From Panacagrimonas sp. (GTDB lineage: Bacteria > Pseudomonadota > Gammaproteobacteria > Nevskiales > Nevskiaceae): a stretch of DNA of 64,000 nucleotides. The translations under genes and the position numbers were made by a program. The DNA lies in assembly GCF_020697055.1 (NCBI RefSeq), contig NZ_JAJFBP010000029.1, positions 16,046 through 80,045 of the forward strand, read 5' to 3'. This document shows positions 25,942 through 35,327 of this stretch, in pieces (positions within the stretch are counted from its first letter, which is position 1; each line of letters begins with the position of its first letter). The notes under the pieces were generated by a model, which worked only from the letters and a program-made list of their open reading frames with translations, searched no databases and was not told the origin of the DNA.

Positions 25942-27237
25942 TCAGCGGACGTGTCCGTCGCCCAGCACGACCCACTTCTGCGAAGTCAGGCCTTCGAGGC
26001 CGACCGGACCCCGCGCGTGGAACTTGTCGGTGCTGATGCCGATCTCGGCGCCCAGCCCGTATTCGTAGCCGTCGGCGAAGCGCGTCGAGGCGTTGACCAT
26101 CACCGACGACGAATCGACCTCGCGCAGGAAGCGGCGGATGTTGGAGTAGCTCTCGCTGACGATCGCATCGGTGTGGGCCGAACCGTAGCGCGTGATGTGG
26201 TCGATGGCCTCGTCGAGGCCGTCGACGATCTTCACCGCGAGGATCGGCGCGAGGAACTCCTCGCTCCAGTCCGACTCGGACGCCGGACGCGCGAAGCTGA
26301 GGATCTGGCGCGTGCGTTCGCAGGCGCGCAGCTCCACGCCCGCTTCGCTGTAGATGCGGCCGAGTTCCGGCAGCACCTTGGCGGCGATCGGCGAATCGAC
26401 CAGCAGCGTCTCCATCGTGTTGCAGGTGCCGTAGCGCTGCGTCTTGGCGTTGACCGCCACCGCGATCGCCTTGTCGATGTCCGCATCGCGGTCGATGAAC
26501 ACGTGGCAGTTGCCGTCCAGGTGCTTGATCACCGGCACGCGCGCGTTGTTGGAGACCGCCGACACCAGGCCCTTGCCGCCGCGCGGGATCACCACGTCGA
26601 TGTATTCGGGCATCGACACCATCTCGCCGACGGTGCGGCGATCGGTGATGTCGAGCACCTGCGCCGCGTCCTCTGGCAGGCCGGCCTTGCGCAGCGCGCG
26701 CTGGATGCACCGCGCGATCGCCTGGTTCGAATTCATCGCCTCCGAGCCGCCGCGCAGGATGCAGGCGTTGCCCGACTTCAGGCACAGGCTGGCGGCGTCC
26801 GCCGTCACGTTGGGACGCGACTCGAAGATGATCCCGACGACGCCGAGGGGCACGCGCATGCGGCCCACCTGGATGCCGGACGGGCGCAGGCGCAGGTCGG
26901 TGATCTCGCCCACAGGATCGGCGAGGTTGGCCACCTGCAGCACACCGTCGGCCATCGCGCCGATGCGATCGTCGTTGAGCTCGAGCCGATCGAGCAGCGC
27001 GGCGTCGAGCTTGGCCGCCTTGCCCGCGCGCATGTCCTTTTCGTTGGCGGCCAGGATGCTCGACGACTCGTCCAGCAGCGTCTGTCCGAGCGCGAACAGG
27101 CAGGCGTTCTTGAGGCCGGAGTCGGCCCGCGCCATGTCGCGGCTGGCGGCGCGTGCACGCTCGCCCTTCTCGCGCATGTAGTCGGCGATCTCGTCCTTGC
27201 CCCCGCGGGCCCTGCTGGTCACTGCTTGCGCGTTCAT
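25942..27237 (-). CDS. proA: Gamma-glutamyl phosphate reductase
   Basis: A 431-residue NADPH-dependent reductase making glutamate-5-semialdehyde for proline. Conserved blocks: [74 protein letters not shown], and [17 protein letters not shown] with the catalytic Cys. ATG 27237 overlaps the holA stop by ATGA. proB, its usual partner, is not in the window. The N-terminal lead ([20 protein letters not shown]) is longer than in E. coli. Confidence 0.96.
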   Translation of the reverse strand: MNAQAVTSRARGGKDEIADYMREKGERARAASRDMARADSGLKNACLFALGQTLLDESSSILAANEKDMRAGKAAKLDAALLDRLELNDDRIGAMADGVLQVANLADPVGEITDLRLRPSGIQVGRMRVPLGVVGIIFESRPNVTADAASLCLKSGNACILRGGSEAMNSNQAIARCIQRALRKAGLPEDAAQVLDITDRRTVGEMVSMPEYIDVVIPRGGKGLVSAVSNNARVPVIKHLDGNCHVFIDRDADIDKAIAVAVNAKTQRYGTCNTMETLLVDSPIAAKVLPELGRIYSEAGVELRACERTRQILSFARPASESDWSEEFLAPILAVKIVDGLDEAIDHITRYGSAHTDAIVSESYSNIRRFLREVDSSSVMVNASTRFADGYEYGLGAEIGISTDKFHARGPVGLEGLTSQKWVVLGDGHVR

Positions 27238-28349
27238 AGCCCGAAGGGCCTCACCACACGACGGCCGGCGGCCGCGAGGACCAATGTTAACAACTCCTCC
27301 CAGGCCTGATCCTTCCCACCGGTCGATTTGGCCAGCTGGTCGATCGCCGCGGCCTGGCGGATCCACCCGAGCAGTTGCGTGCCCCGCGTGCGCGCCAAAG
27401 CCTGGCCGAACAGCGGAATGCGCGCGCGCGGAAACACCCGCGCCTCGTTGCAGGCTGCATCGGCATTGCCGCTGCGCGCGTACGCCGCCTGCGCCTGCGA
27501 CCACTGGCGCAGCATCCAGGCCAGCGGTCCCAGGATCGCGAGCACGTCGAGGCCTTCCTCGCGCAGCCGCGCCAGCGTGTGGGCCGCGCCGGCGGCGTCG
27601 CCGCCGAGCACGCGATCGCCCAGATCGAAGGCATCGAAGCGCGAACTGTCGGCCACCGCGGCGCGCACGGTTTCGGCCGTCAGGTGTCCGTCTGGATGCA
27701 GCAGCGCCAGCTTGTCGATGTCCTGCCTGGCGGCCAGCGCGTTGCCTTCGGTGCGATCGGCGAGCGCCTGCACGGCATCGGCGTCGGGCTTCAATCCAGA
27801 GGCGCGCATGCGCGCGTCGACCCAATCGTTCCACTTGTCGGCCGGGATCTCGGCGCAGTAGACCGACGCACCGGCGTTCTCCAACGCCATGTACCAGCCG
27901 CCCTGCTGCTGCTTGTAGTCGAGCTTGCCGGCCGTGACGAGGATCAGATTGTCGGGCGACGGCCGCTCGATGATCTCGGCGATCACCTTGGCGCCGTCGA
28001 GCGACGTCTTGCCCGACGCGCTCGAGGCGGATTCGCCGTCGTCATCGTCATCGTCGCTTTCCGCCGTTGCGCGCGTGGCGACGGGCTTGGGTCCCTTGGG
28101 CATGCGCAGTTCGATGACCTTGCGCGTGGCGAACAGCGACAGGCTGTTGCAGGACGCGATCACGCGACCCCAGTCGAAGCCGCGGTCGACGTCGAAGATC
28201 TCGCGCTCGCTGAAACCGTTCTTGCGCGCGGCGGCGCGGATCGCGTCGAGCGATTCCTCCACCAGCAGCGGCTCTTCACCGGCGACCACGTAGACCGGCA
28301 GCAGCTGCTTGGCCAGGTGCGCGCGCAACGCTTCGGGACGCAGCTTCAT
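27234..28349 (-). CDS. holA: DNA polymerase III subunit delta
   Basis: A 371-residue clamp-loader subunit that opens the beta ring. It begins [20 protein letters not shown], then [56 protein letters not shown], and later [20 protein letters not shown] and [15 protein letters not shown]; these are the delta AAA+-like and collar domains. Residues about 97-120 are an acidic/Ser-rich insert ([18 protein letters not shown]) absent from E. coli HolA. It overlaps glpD upstream and proA downstream by ATGA. lptE and leuS, common partners, are not adjacent. Confidence 0.94.
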   Translation of the reverse strand: MKLRPEALRAHLAKQLLPVYVVAGEEPLLVEESLDAIRAAARKNGFSEREIFDVDRGFDWGRVIASCNSLSLFATRKVIELRMPKGPKPVATRATAESDDDDDDGESASSASGKTSLDGAKVIAEIIERPSPDNLILVTAGKLDYKQQQGGWYMALENAGASVYCAEIPADKWNDWVDARMRASGLKPDADAVQALADRTEGNALAARQDIDKLALLHPDGHLTAETVRAAVADSSRFDAFDLGDRVLGGDAAGAAHTLARLREEGLDVLAILGPLAWMLRQWSQAQAAYARSGNADAACNEARVFPRARIPLFGQALARTRGTQLLGWIRQAAAIDQLAKSTGGKDQAWEELLTLVLAAAGRRVVRPFGL

Positions 28350-29890
28350 GCGGTGCGCAGCGTCTCGGCGTCCTTGCGCGCGGCGCGCAGGTCGGGCACC
28401 AGCAACGCCAGCGGCATGCGACGGCGCAGCGCATCGTCGGCCGACAGCGCCATCTCGTCGCGGAACGCGAGCTTCACCTCGGCGCGCACGAACGGCGCGT
28501 CCGCATGCACCCGATGCGCGAGGCTCGGATCCTTGCGCACCAGCTTGAGGATCTCTTCCGAGCGCGTGCCGTGGCGATGCGCGACCAGGCTCGCCGCGAC
28601 GCCGTCCAGGCCCGCACCGGTGAGGCTCTTGGTGGTGGCCGGCAGCCACTCGTCGAATTCGTCGGCCTTGGGCGCGCCGGGCAGGCGCTTGGCATGCGTG
28701 GTCGATTTCACCTTCTTCTGGCCCAGCGCCTTCTGCACTCGATCGACGATCTCGATGGCGTCGCAGCGCGAGGTCGTGTACTTGCCGCCGATGGGCAGCA
28801 CCAGCCGCGGCTCGGGCTCGGCGATCTCGAATTCGCGCGACACCGCGGACAGGCTCGCCGCGTCGTCGGCCATCAGCGTGCGCACGCCCGAGTAGCGCGC
28901 GATCACGTCGTTCTCGGTCCAGCCCAGGCCCGGCAGGCCGCGGCGCACGCCGTCGATCAGGTAGCTCGTTTCTCCATCGGTGGGCTGCACGCCGTCGGGG
29001 CTGTCGACCTGCGCTTCGGTGGTGCCGACGATGGTCTTGCCGTACCAGGGGATGACGAAGAACACGCGGCCGTCGTTGGCCGTGAGCAGGAAGGCCTCGG
29101 TGCAGCCCGCGATCGGCGGCAGCAGCAGATGCGTGCCCTTGATCAGCTTGACCTTGGGCGCCCGCTCGCCGAGCAGCGTGCGTGCCCAGGGACCGGCCGA
29201 ATTCACCACGCAGCGCGCGCGCACCTCGAAGTGCGCGCCGCTCTCGACGTCCTTGACCTTGGCCCCGGTGATGCCGGTCTTGTCGCGCAGCAGCTTTTCA
29301 GCCTGCACGCGGTTGGCGCAGACCGCGCCGGCGGATTGCGCCGCCGCGACCACCGTCATCGTCATGCGCGCGTCGTCTTCCTGGCAGTCGCCGTAGCGAA
29401 AGCCGCTGACCAGGTTGTCGGGATCGACGAACGGATAGGCCTTGAGCAGCGCCTTGGGACGGAAATGCTTGTGCGGTTTCACCGGGCCGCTGCCGAAGGC
29501 GAGCGTGTCGTACAGCGTCAGGCCGGCCGACAGCATCAAGGGGCTCGCACGCGGGCCCTTCCACACCGGCAGGATGAAATCCAGCGGGCGTACCAGGTGC
29601 GCGGCGATGCGCGACAGCACTTTTCGTTCGCGCAGCGCGTGGCGCACCAGCGCGAACTCGTAGTGCTCCAGATAGCGCAGGCCGCCGTGGATCAGCTTGC
29701 TCGATGCCGAGGACGTGCCGCTGGCCCAGTCGTTCTTCTCGACCAGTGCGACCTTCAGCCCGCGCAGCGCCGCGTCGTACGCGGTCCAGGCGCCGTAGAT
29801 GCCGCCGCCGATGACCAGGACATCGAACTCGGCGTGCAGGTCGTCGATATTGCGCTTTAAGGGAAAGGGCTTCGGTTGGCTGGTGCTCAT
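28346..29890 (-). CDS. glpD: Aerobic glycerol-3-phosphate dehydrogenase
   Basis: A 514-residue FAD-dependent, membrane-associated enzyme oxidising sn-glycerol-3-phosphate to DHAP with electron transfer to quinone. The FAD-binding motif FDVLVIGGGIYGAWTAYDAAL is at about residues 23-43, LVEKNDWASGTSSASSKLIHGGLRYLE at about 50-76, RVFFVIPWYGKTIVGTTE at about 275 and the C-terminal all-helical domain from about 390. It is ATGA-coupled to holA, an uncommon pairing, and follows prlC by 9 bp. No glpK, glpF or glpR is nearby. Confidence 0.95.
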   Translation of the reverse strand: MSTSQPKPFPLKRNIDDLHAEFDVLVIGGGIYGAWTAYDAALRGLKVALVEKNDWASGTSSASSKLIHGGLRYLEHYEFALVRHALRERKVLSRIAAHLVRPLDFILPVWKGPRASPLMLSAGLTLYDTLAFGSGPVKPHKHFRPKALLKAYPFVDPDNLVSGFRYGDCQEDDARMTMTVVAAAQSAGAVCANRVQAEKLLRDKTGITGAKVKDVESGAHFEVRARCVVNSAGPWARTLLGERAPKVKLIKGTHLLLPPIAGCTEAFLLTANDGRVFFVIPWYGKTIVGTTEAQVDSPDGVQPTDGETSYLIDGVRRGLPGLGWTENDVIARYSGVRTLMADDAASLSAVSREFEIAEPEPRLVLPIGGKYTTSRCDAIEIVDRVQKALGQKKVKSTTHAKRLPGAPKADEFDEWLPATTKSLTGAGLDGVAASLVAHRHGTRSEEILKLVRKDPSLAHRVHADAPFVRAEVKLAFRDEMALSADDALRRRMPLALLVPDLRAARKDAETLRTA

Positions 29891-29899
29891 CCGGGTCGA

Positions 29900-31966
29900 T
29901 CAGGCCGGTTCCGCGACGAGCCCATTGTGCCGCAGCAGCGGCTCGATGCTCGGCTCGCGGCCGCGGAACGCGCGGAACAACTCGGCCGCCTCGCGCGATC
30001 CGCCGCGCGACAGGATGCCGTCGAGAAACTTGCGCCCGGTCTCGCGCAGCTTTTCCGGCGTCAGGCCCGCTTCTTCGAACGCGGCGAACGCATCGGCCGA
30101 CAGCACCTCGGCCCACTTGTAGCTGTAGTACCCGGCCGCGTAACCGCCCGCGAAGATGTGGCTGAAGCTCCACGGCATGCGGTTGAACGCCGGCGGCCGC
30201 AGCACGGCGACCTCGTCGCGCACCTTGCCGATGATCTCGAGCACGCGCGCGCCCTGCCCCGGCACATAGTCGCGATGCAGGCGCAGGTCGAACAGCGCGA
30301 ACTCGATCTGGCGCACGGTGGCGAGGCCCGTCTGGAAGCGGCGCGACAGGCGCAGCTTGTCGATCTGCTCCTTGGGTAGCGGCTCGCCGGTCTGCCAGTG
30401 GCGCGCGTACTCGCGCAGCATCTCGGGCTCGTAGCACCAGTTCTCCATGAACTGGCTCGGCAGCTCGACCGCATCCCACTCGACGCCGTGGATGCCGGCG
30501 AGCGCGCTCTCCTCCACCTGCGTCATCAGCAGGTGCAGGCCGTGGCCGAACTCGTGGTACAGCGTCAGCACTTCGTCGTGCGTCAGCAGGCCGGGCTGCT
30601 CGCCCAGGGGCGGTCTGAAATTGCAGACCAGGTAGGCCACCGGCAGCTGCAGCCCTTCGCTCGAACGACGACGGCTCACGCACTCGTCCATCCAGGCGCC
30701 ACCGCGCTTCTGCTCGCGCGCATACGGATCCAGATAGAAACGTCCGAACGTCCTGCCGGCCTCGTCCTGCAGCGCGTACGCCTGCACCTGCGGATGCCAC
30801 ACCGACACGCCGGGTTCGGCGACCACGCGCACGCCGTACAGGCGCTGGATCAGCTTGAACAGGCCATCGAGCACCGCCGGCAGCGGGAAGTACGGACGCA
30901 GCGCCTCGTCGTTGAGATCGAGCTGCTGCTCCTTGAGCTTCTCGCCGTAATACGCCAGATCCCACGGCTGGAGATCTTCCGGTCCGCCGAGCGAGCGGGC
31001 GAACGCGCGCAGCTCGTCGACCTCGGCCTGCGCGCGGGCTTTCGAGCGCCGCGCCAGATCCAGCAGGAACGTCTCCACCGCGTCCGGCGACTCGGCCATC
31101 TTGGTGGCCAGCGACAGCTCGGCGAAGTTCTTGTAGCCCAGCAGCTGCGCTTCTTCGTGACGCAACGCGAGGATCTCGTCCATCAGCTTCGAGTTGTCGA
31201 ACTTGCCGGCCTGCGGACCCTGGTCGGAGGCGCGCGTGGCGTAGGCGGTGTAGAGCTCGCGGCGCAGCTCGCGGTCGTCGGCATAGGACACCACCGCGTC
31301 GTAGCTGGGGAAGTCGAGCGTCAGCAGCCAGCCGTCGAGATCCTTGCCCTTGGCCTTCTGCGCAGCCTGCTCGAGCGCGGCGGGCGCCATGCCCTGCAGC
31401 CGCGACACGTCGGTGACGTGCAGCTGCCAGGCCTGGATCGCGTCCATGATGTTTTCTTCGAATCGGGTCTGGATCTCGGACAGGCGCATCGAGATCTGCT
31501 TGAAGCGCTCCTTCTGCTCGGCCGGCAGGCCGATGCCCGAAAGGCGAAAGTCGCGCAGCGCATCGCGCACGACCTTCTGCTGCGTCGGATTGAGACGGGC
31601 GAACGACGGCGACTCCGACAGGCGCTTGTACGCCTGGAACAGCGGCTCGGACTGCGACAGTTCCAGGCTGTACTCGGTGATCTTGGGCAGGCCGGCGTTG
31701 TACGCGGCGCGCCACTCCGGCGTGGAGGTCACGCTGAACAGGTGCGACACCGGACCCCAGGCCTGCGACACGCGCTCGCCGATCGCCTCGAGCGGCTCGA
31801 TCAGGCTCTGCCAGCTGGGCTCGCCCAGGTTCGACAGGCGCTGCGCCAGCGCGGCGCGACTGTCGGCCAGCACCTGGTCGAGCGCCGGCTCGGCGTGCTC
31901 GGGCTTGAACTCGGCGAAGGTCGGCAGGGCGTTGAGCGGGCGCGCGGCGAGCAGCGGGTTGGTCAT
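29900..31966 (-). CDS. prlC: Oligopeptidase A, M3 metallopeptidase
   Basis: A 688-residue cytosolic zinc peptidase cleaving short peptides, including signal-peptide remnants. The zinc site is LYHEFGHGLHLLMTQVEE (HEXXH) at about residues 475-492, with the downstream Glu in GVEWDAVELPSQFMENW. ATG 31966 gives the usual opening NPLLAARPLNALPTFAEFKPEH; a longer frame upstream has no conserved sequence. It sits in the lemA-GIDE-prlC run, a neighbourhood found in related bacteria. Dcp is an alternative name within M3, but the N-terminus fits OpdA. Confidence 0.94.
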   Translation of the reverse strand: MTNPLLAARPLNALPTFAEFKPEHAEPALDQVLADSRAALAQRLSNLGEPSWQSLIEPLEAIGERVSQAWGPVSHLFSVTSTPEWRAAYNAGLPKITEYSLELSQSEPLFQAYKRLSESPSFARLNPTQQKVVRDALRDFRLSGIGLPAEQKERFKQISMRLSEIQTRFEENIMDAIQAWQLHVTDVSRLQGMAPAALEQAAQKAKGKDLDGWLLTLDFPSYDAVVSYADDRELRRELYTAYATRASDQGPQAGKFDNSKLMDEILALRHEEAQLLGYKNFAELSLATKMAESPDAVETFLLDLARRSKARAQAEVDELRAFARSLGGPEDLQPWDLAYYGEKLKEQQLDLNDEALRPYFPLPAVLDGLFKLIQRLYGVRVVAEPGVSVWHPQVQAYALQDEAGRTFGRFYLDPYAREQKRGGAWMDECVSRRRSSEGLQLPVAYLVCNFRPPLGEQPGLLTHDEVLTLYHEFGHGLHLLMTQVEESALAGIHGVEWDAVELPSQFMENWCYEPEMLREYARHWQTGEPLPKEQIDKLRLSRRFQTGLATVRQIEFALFDLRLHRDYVPGQGARVLEIIGKVRDEVAVLRPPAFNRMPWSFSHIFAGGYAAGYYSYKWAEVLSADAFAAFEEAGLTPEKLRETGRKFLDGILSRGGSREAAELFRAFRGREPSIEPLLRHNGLVAEPA

Positions 31967-32019
31967 GACGGATCCGGGCAGAAAATCATCTGGGAAGTAT
32001 GGAGGGCCATCGTCGCGCT

Positions 32020-32943
32020 TCAAGCCAGCCCGCGCGCGATCAGGCCGAAGAAGAAGATCCCGCCCAGCAGCAGTCCGGCCACGACGCCGGCCAGGCCGCC
32101 CCAGCGCAGCCCGCGCGTAAGCTCGTGCTCGGTCTTGGTCGACAGGATGAAGGGGCGGCGGTCGCGCGCCGCCGACAGCACGTGCAGGTCGGGCTGCACC
32201 GAGCGTTCGACCTGCTCGGCGCGCACCTCGGCGATGGCCGCCTTGCGCGCGGCTTCCCATTCCTGCAGGTCGATCTCGCCGTCGCGGTTGGTGTCGAAGC
32301 GCTGCAGCAGCGCGCGCTTGTCACGCTTCCATTCGGCCATGCGATCGGACACGTCGCGCATTTCGTCGTCGTAACGCGCCGCGGTCTGGCTGTGGAACGC
32401 GCCGATGGCATAGAGCCAGGCGCCGAAGCTGATCAGCTGCTCGCTGTAACGGTATTCGCCGCCGTCGAGCCACGAGGTCTTCTTCGGAAAACCGAGCGGC
32501 CGGGGGTAGCGACCGCGCCAGCGCCGCGACACGCTCGGGACCACGCGCGCGCCGACCGGATCGACCACGCACTGTCCGGTGCCGTCGTCGAGCAGGAACA
32601 GCTCGTCGGACGTCTTCTTCTCGATCGTCACCCAGCGCGAGCGGTTCTTGTCGTCCTTCTGCAGCTGCTCGATCTTGAAGTCCCACCAGCAGCAGCGCTC
32701 GGTCGACAGCGGCGAGACGATCGGTGGCCCCGGCAGCAGGCGCGCGTGGCCGTGGAATTCGACATAGCCCTGCGCGGCCGAACGGATGCGCGAGGTCGGC
32801 AGGTCTTCGAGCAGCCGCGCGTGCCGCAGGCGCCGAAAGCCGATGACGAACAGGACCACGCCAATCAGCGCCGCCAGGCCGAACCAGAGCCAGAACGGCC
32901 CCGGATCCGCGTGGGCGATGCCGACCCGCCAGCCTTCGAGCAT
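32020..32943 (-). CDS. GIDE-domain membrane protein with an EF-hand-like motif
   Basis: A 307-residue protein with membrane segments at about residues 16-36 and 282-303. The region between resembles the bacterial GIDE (E3-ligase-like, DUF-type) domain: AAQGYVEFHGHARLLPGPPI, STERCCWWDFKIEQLQKDDK, GTGQCVVDPVGARVV. Residues 217-228 read DTNRDGEIDLQE, a full EF-hand calcium loop (D-x-N-x-D-G-E-I-D-x-x-E). No RING domain is present, so ubiquitin-type ligase activity is not implied. The start ATG 32943 overlaps the stop of the preceding gene (TGATG). Likely acts in the envelope with the LemA-type neighbour; the role is unknown. Confidence 0.8.
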   Translation of the reverse strand: MLEGWRVGIAHADPGPFWLWFGLAALIGVVLFVIGFRRLRHARLLEDLPTSRIRSAAQGYVEFHGHARLLPGPPIVSPLSTERCCWWDFKIEQLQKDDKNRSRWVTIEKKTSDELFLLDDGTGQCVVDPVGARVVPSVSRRWRGRYPRPLGFPKKTSWLDGGEYRYSEQLISFGAWLYAIGAFHSQTAARYDDEMRDVSDRMAEWKRDKRALLQRFDTNRDGEIDLQEWEAARKAAIAEVRAEQVERSVQPDLHVLSAARDRRPFILSTKTEHELTRGLRWGGLAGVVAGLLLGGIFFFGLIARGLA

Positions 32944-33290
32944 CACTTGCGCGGCTTGAGCCCGAACAGCCCGCCCAGCCGATTGGCCAATGCATCGCCG
33001 GTCTTGTTCACCGCGCTGGCGTAGCTTTCGACCATCACGCCGGTCTGGGTCTCGCGCATCGCGTCCTGGAAGCCGAGCTTGACCTGCTCGCGCAGCGCCG
33101 GCAGCAGTTCGGTGCCGGCGGCGAGCACGCCGGCCTTCACGCGCGATTCGAATTCGGTCTGGATCTGTCCGAGCTCACGCTCGAACATCGCGCCGAGCTG
33201 GGCGCGGTAGAACAGCCAGGCCAGCACCCAGGTCAAGGCGGCCGACAGCACGGCCGTGATCAGCATCTGCACGATCGCCATCATCGTCAT
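32943..33290 (-). CDS. Single-pass membrane protein, unknown
   Basis: A 115-residue protein starting at ATG 33290 with a good AGGAGG site 5 nt upstream. An N-terminal transmembrane helix (MAIVQMLITAVLSAALTWVLAWLF) is followed by a long amphipathic, probably helical, cytoplasmic or periplasmic tail (FERELGQIQTEFESRVKAGV, LREQVKLGFQDAMRE). No known domain. It lies between the NTF2-like protein and the GIDE protein, both closely spaced, so it belongs to the lemA operon. Confidence 0.75.
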   Translation of the reverse strand: MTMMAIVQMLITAVLSAALTWVLAWLFYRAQLGAMFERELGQIQTEFESRVKAGVLAAGTELLPALREQVKLGFQDAMRETQTGVMVESYASAVNKTGDALANRLGGLFGLKPRK

Positions 33291-33307
33291 CGGTTCCTCC
33301 TGCCGCC

Positions 33308-33670
33308 CTACGCGTAGTGCGCCGCCGCCCCCACCACGTGGCCATCGTCGCCGAAGAAGAACACCTCGGCCGCCATGCCCCTCGCCCCGCGGTAATAGAT
33401 CGTCACGCTGCCCGCCCCCAGCAGCGTCGCGTGATGCTCGAAGCGCAGGTCGGGCATCCGCTCCAGGGCCTTTTTCCAGTACGCGCCCACGGCCGGCTTG
33501 CCCTTCAACTTTCCGCTCGGCTCACCGGCGATCTGCGCGATGTAGGGCGAGGACATCGTGAAGTCCTCGGCGTAGTGCGCCAGGATCCGGTCGAGATCGT
33601 GGCGGTTCCAGGCGGCGATCCATTCGGCGGCGAAATGCTCGGCGAACTCGCGCGTGATCGAAAAACTCAC
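33308..33670 (-). CDS. SnoaL/NTF2-like fold protein
   Basis: A 120-residue single-domain protein. The pattern FAEHFAAEWIAAWNRHDLDR, ILAHYAEDFTMSSPYI and YWKKALERMPDLRFEHHA is that of SnoaL-like NTF2 domains, a cone-shaped fold used for small-ligand binding or isomerisation. No catalytic residues can be assigned. It is ATGA-coupled to lemA and precedes a membrane protein by 17 bp. Confidence 0.85.
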   Translation of the reverse strand: MSFSITREFAEHFAAEWIAAWNRHDLDRILAHYAEDFTMSSPYIAQIAGEPSGKLKGKPAVGAYWKKALERMPDLRFEHHATLLGAGSVTIYYRGARGMAAEVFFFGDDGHVVGAAAHYA

Positions 33671-34248
33671 GTGGCGCTGCCACCGGCGAACAGCGCCTTG
33701 ACGTCGACATCGCGGATCTCGGCCTCCTCGAACTCGAGCAGGTCGGCCTCCTTGAAGCCGCCCATGCGCGCGACGATCACATCCGGGAACTGCTCGATGC
33801 GCACGTTATTGGCGTTGACGGTCTCGTTGTAGAACTCGCGGCGGTCGGCGATGGCGTTTTCCAGGCCGGTGATGCGACCGAGCAGCGTCTGCAGCGACTG
33901 GTTGGCGCGCAGTTCCGGGTAGGCCTCGACGGTGGCGGTGATGCTGCCCAGGCCGGCGCGCAGCATCGACTCGGCCGCGCCCACGCCCTTGACGTCGCCC
34001 TTGTCGGCCGCGACCTTCGCGCCGCTGCGCGCGCTGATGATCTTTTCCAGCGTCCCCGACTCGAACTGCATGTGCTGGCGGCAGACCTCGACCAGCTTGG
34101 GCAGCTCGTCGTGGCGCTGCTTGAGCAGCACGTCGATGTTGCTCCAGGACTTGGTGACCGCGTGCTTGAGCGCGACCAGGCCGTTGTAGACGATCACCGC
34201 GTACACCAGCAGCGCGACGAGCAGGGCAAGGACGACGTAGGTGGACAT
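33667..34248 (-). CDS. LemA family protein
   Basis: A 193-residue LemA protein: an N-terminal membrane helix (YVVLALLVALLVYAVIVYNG), then the signature YNGLVALKHAVTKSWSNIDV, LLKQRHDELPKLVEVCRQHM, and NETVNANNVRIEQFPDVIVA. The bulk folds as a helical bundle outside the membrane. Family function is unclear; it often neighbours peptidases or membrane-associated TPM/GIDE proteins. It is the first gene of the leftward operon running at least to prlC. Confidence 0.93.
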   Translation of the reverse strand: MSTYVVLALLVALLVYAVIVYNGLVALKHAVTKSWSNIDVLLKQRHDELPKLVEVCRQHMQFESGTLEKIISARSGAKVAADKGDVKGVGAAESMLRAGLGSITATVEAYPELRANQSLQTLLGRITGLENAIADRREFYNETVNANNVRIEQFPDVIVARMGGFKEADLLEFEEAEIRDVDVKALFAGGSAT

Positions 34249-34388
34249 GGGGGCTCCCTCTCTGGATGGCGGTCATCCTAAGGCAGCCCGCCCCTTCCGT
34301 TCAGATTGGGTACGCCGCTGCGGTAACATTCTTGCTGCATTGCGGTCATAGGCGTCGACCGCGTCACCCTGAGCGAGGATTCCAACCC

Positions 34389-35312
34389 GTGCGGCGTTTG
34401 ATCACCGGCCTGACGGCCATCCTGTTGCTGTCCTTCTCGACCGGGTGCACCACCCCCGGCGCGCTCAATGCGCTGACCCCGACCCGCGGCTACGACCTCG
34501 CGGCCAACATCCCGTACGACACCAGCCGCAACCTGCGGCTCGACATCTACTCGCCCCAGGGCGTGCAGAACGCGCCGGTGGTGCTGTTCTTCTACGGCGG
34601 CCGCTGGACCTCCGGCACCAAGGACGACTACCGCTTCGTCGGCGAGGCGCTGAGCTCACGCGGCTTCATCGGCGTGATCGCCGACTACCGCCTGTATCCG
34701 CAGGTGCGCTTCCCCGAGTTCGTCGACGACGGCGCCCGCGCGGTGGCCTGGCTGCATTCGAATGCGCGCACCTACGGCGGCAGCCCGGACAAGATCTTCG
34801 TGATGGGCCACCAGTCGGGCGCCCACATCGCCGCGATGCTGGCGATCAAGGAGGAATACATGTCCCGCGCCGGCGGCTCGCGCAGCTGGCTGCGCGGCAT
34901 GATCGGCCTGGCCGGCGCCTACGATTTCCTGCCGATAACCGACCCGACGCTGCGCGACATCTTCGCCCCGCCTGAGAAGTACGAGCGGTCGCAGCCGGTG
35001 CTCTACGCCGAAGGCGACAACCCGCCGATGCTGCTGATGCATGGCGAGGACGACGACAACACCGAGATCAAGAACACGCGCAGCCTGGCCGCGGCGGTCA
35101 AGAAGGCCGGCGGACCGATCGAGACGGTGATCTATCCCAAGATGAGCCACCGCATGATCATCGCCTCGCTGGCCAAGCCGATCCGCGGACAGACCGACGT
35201 GCTGGGCCATGTCAGCGAATTCGTGACGCGCTGGTCCAACACCGCGCGTGGCGCCGAGCGCCCGTCCAGCGACGGCCAGGGCGTCCAGGGCATCCCGATG
35301 CCGATCGACTAA
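34389..35312 (+). CDS. Alpha/beta-hydrolase-fold lipoprotein with altered nucleophile elbow
   Basis: A 307-residue protein from GTG 34389 (GAGG about 10 nt upstream), with signal peptide VRRLITGLTAILLLSFSTGC and lipobox Cys20. The fold is like BD-FAE/esterase carboxylesterases: LRLDIYSPQG, VVLFFYGGRWTSG (oxyanion loop with YGG instead of HGG), VIADYRLYPQVRFPEFVDD, PPMLLMHGEDDDNTEIKNTR (Asp) and YPKMSHRMII (His). The elbow reads GHQSG at residues 140-144, where GHSAG would be expected, so the usual Ser position is Gln142 and Ser143 is shifted by one. It may be inactive, or use Ser143. Confidence 0.82.
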   Translation: MRRLITGLTAILLLSFSTGCTTPGALNALTPTRGYDLAANIPYDTSRNLRLDIYSPQGVQNAPVVLFFYGGRWTSGTKDDYRFVGEALSSRGFIGVIADYRLYPQVRFPEFVDDGARAVAWLHSNARTYGGSPDKIFVMGHQSGAHIAAMLAIKEEYMSRAGGSRSWLRGMIGLAGAYDFLPITDPTLRDIFAPPEKYERSQPVLYAEGDNPPMLLMHGEDDDNTEIKNTRSLAAAVKKAGGPIETVIYPKMSHRMIIASLAKPIRGQTDVLGHVSEFVTRWSNTARGAERPSSDGQGVQGIPMPID

Positions 35313-35327
35313 AGGGGCGGACGACCC

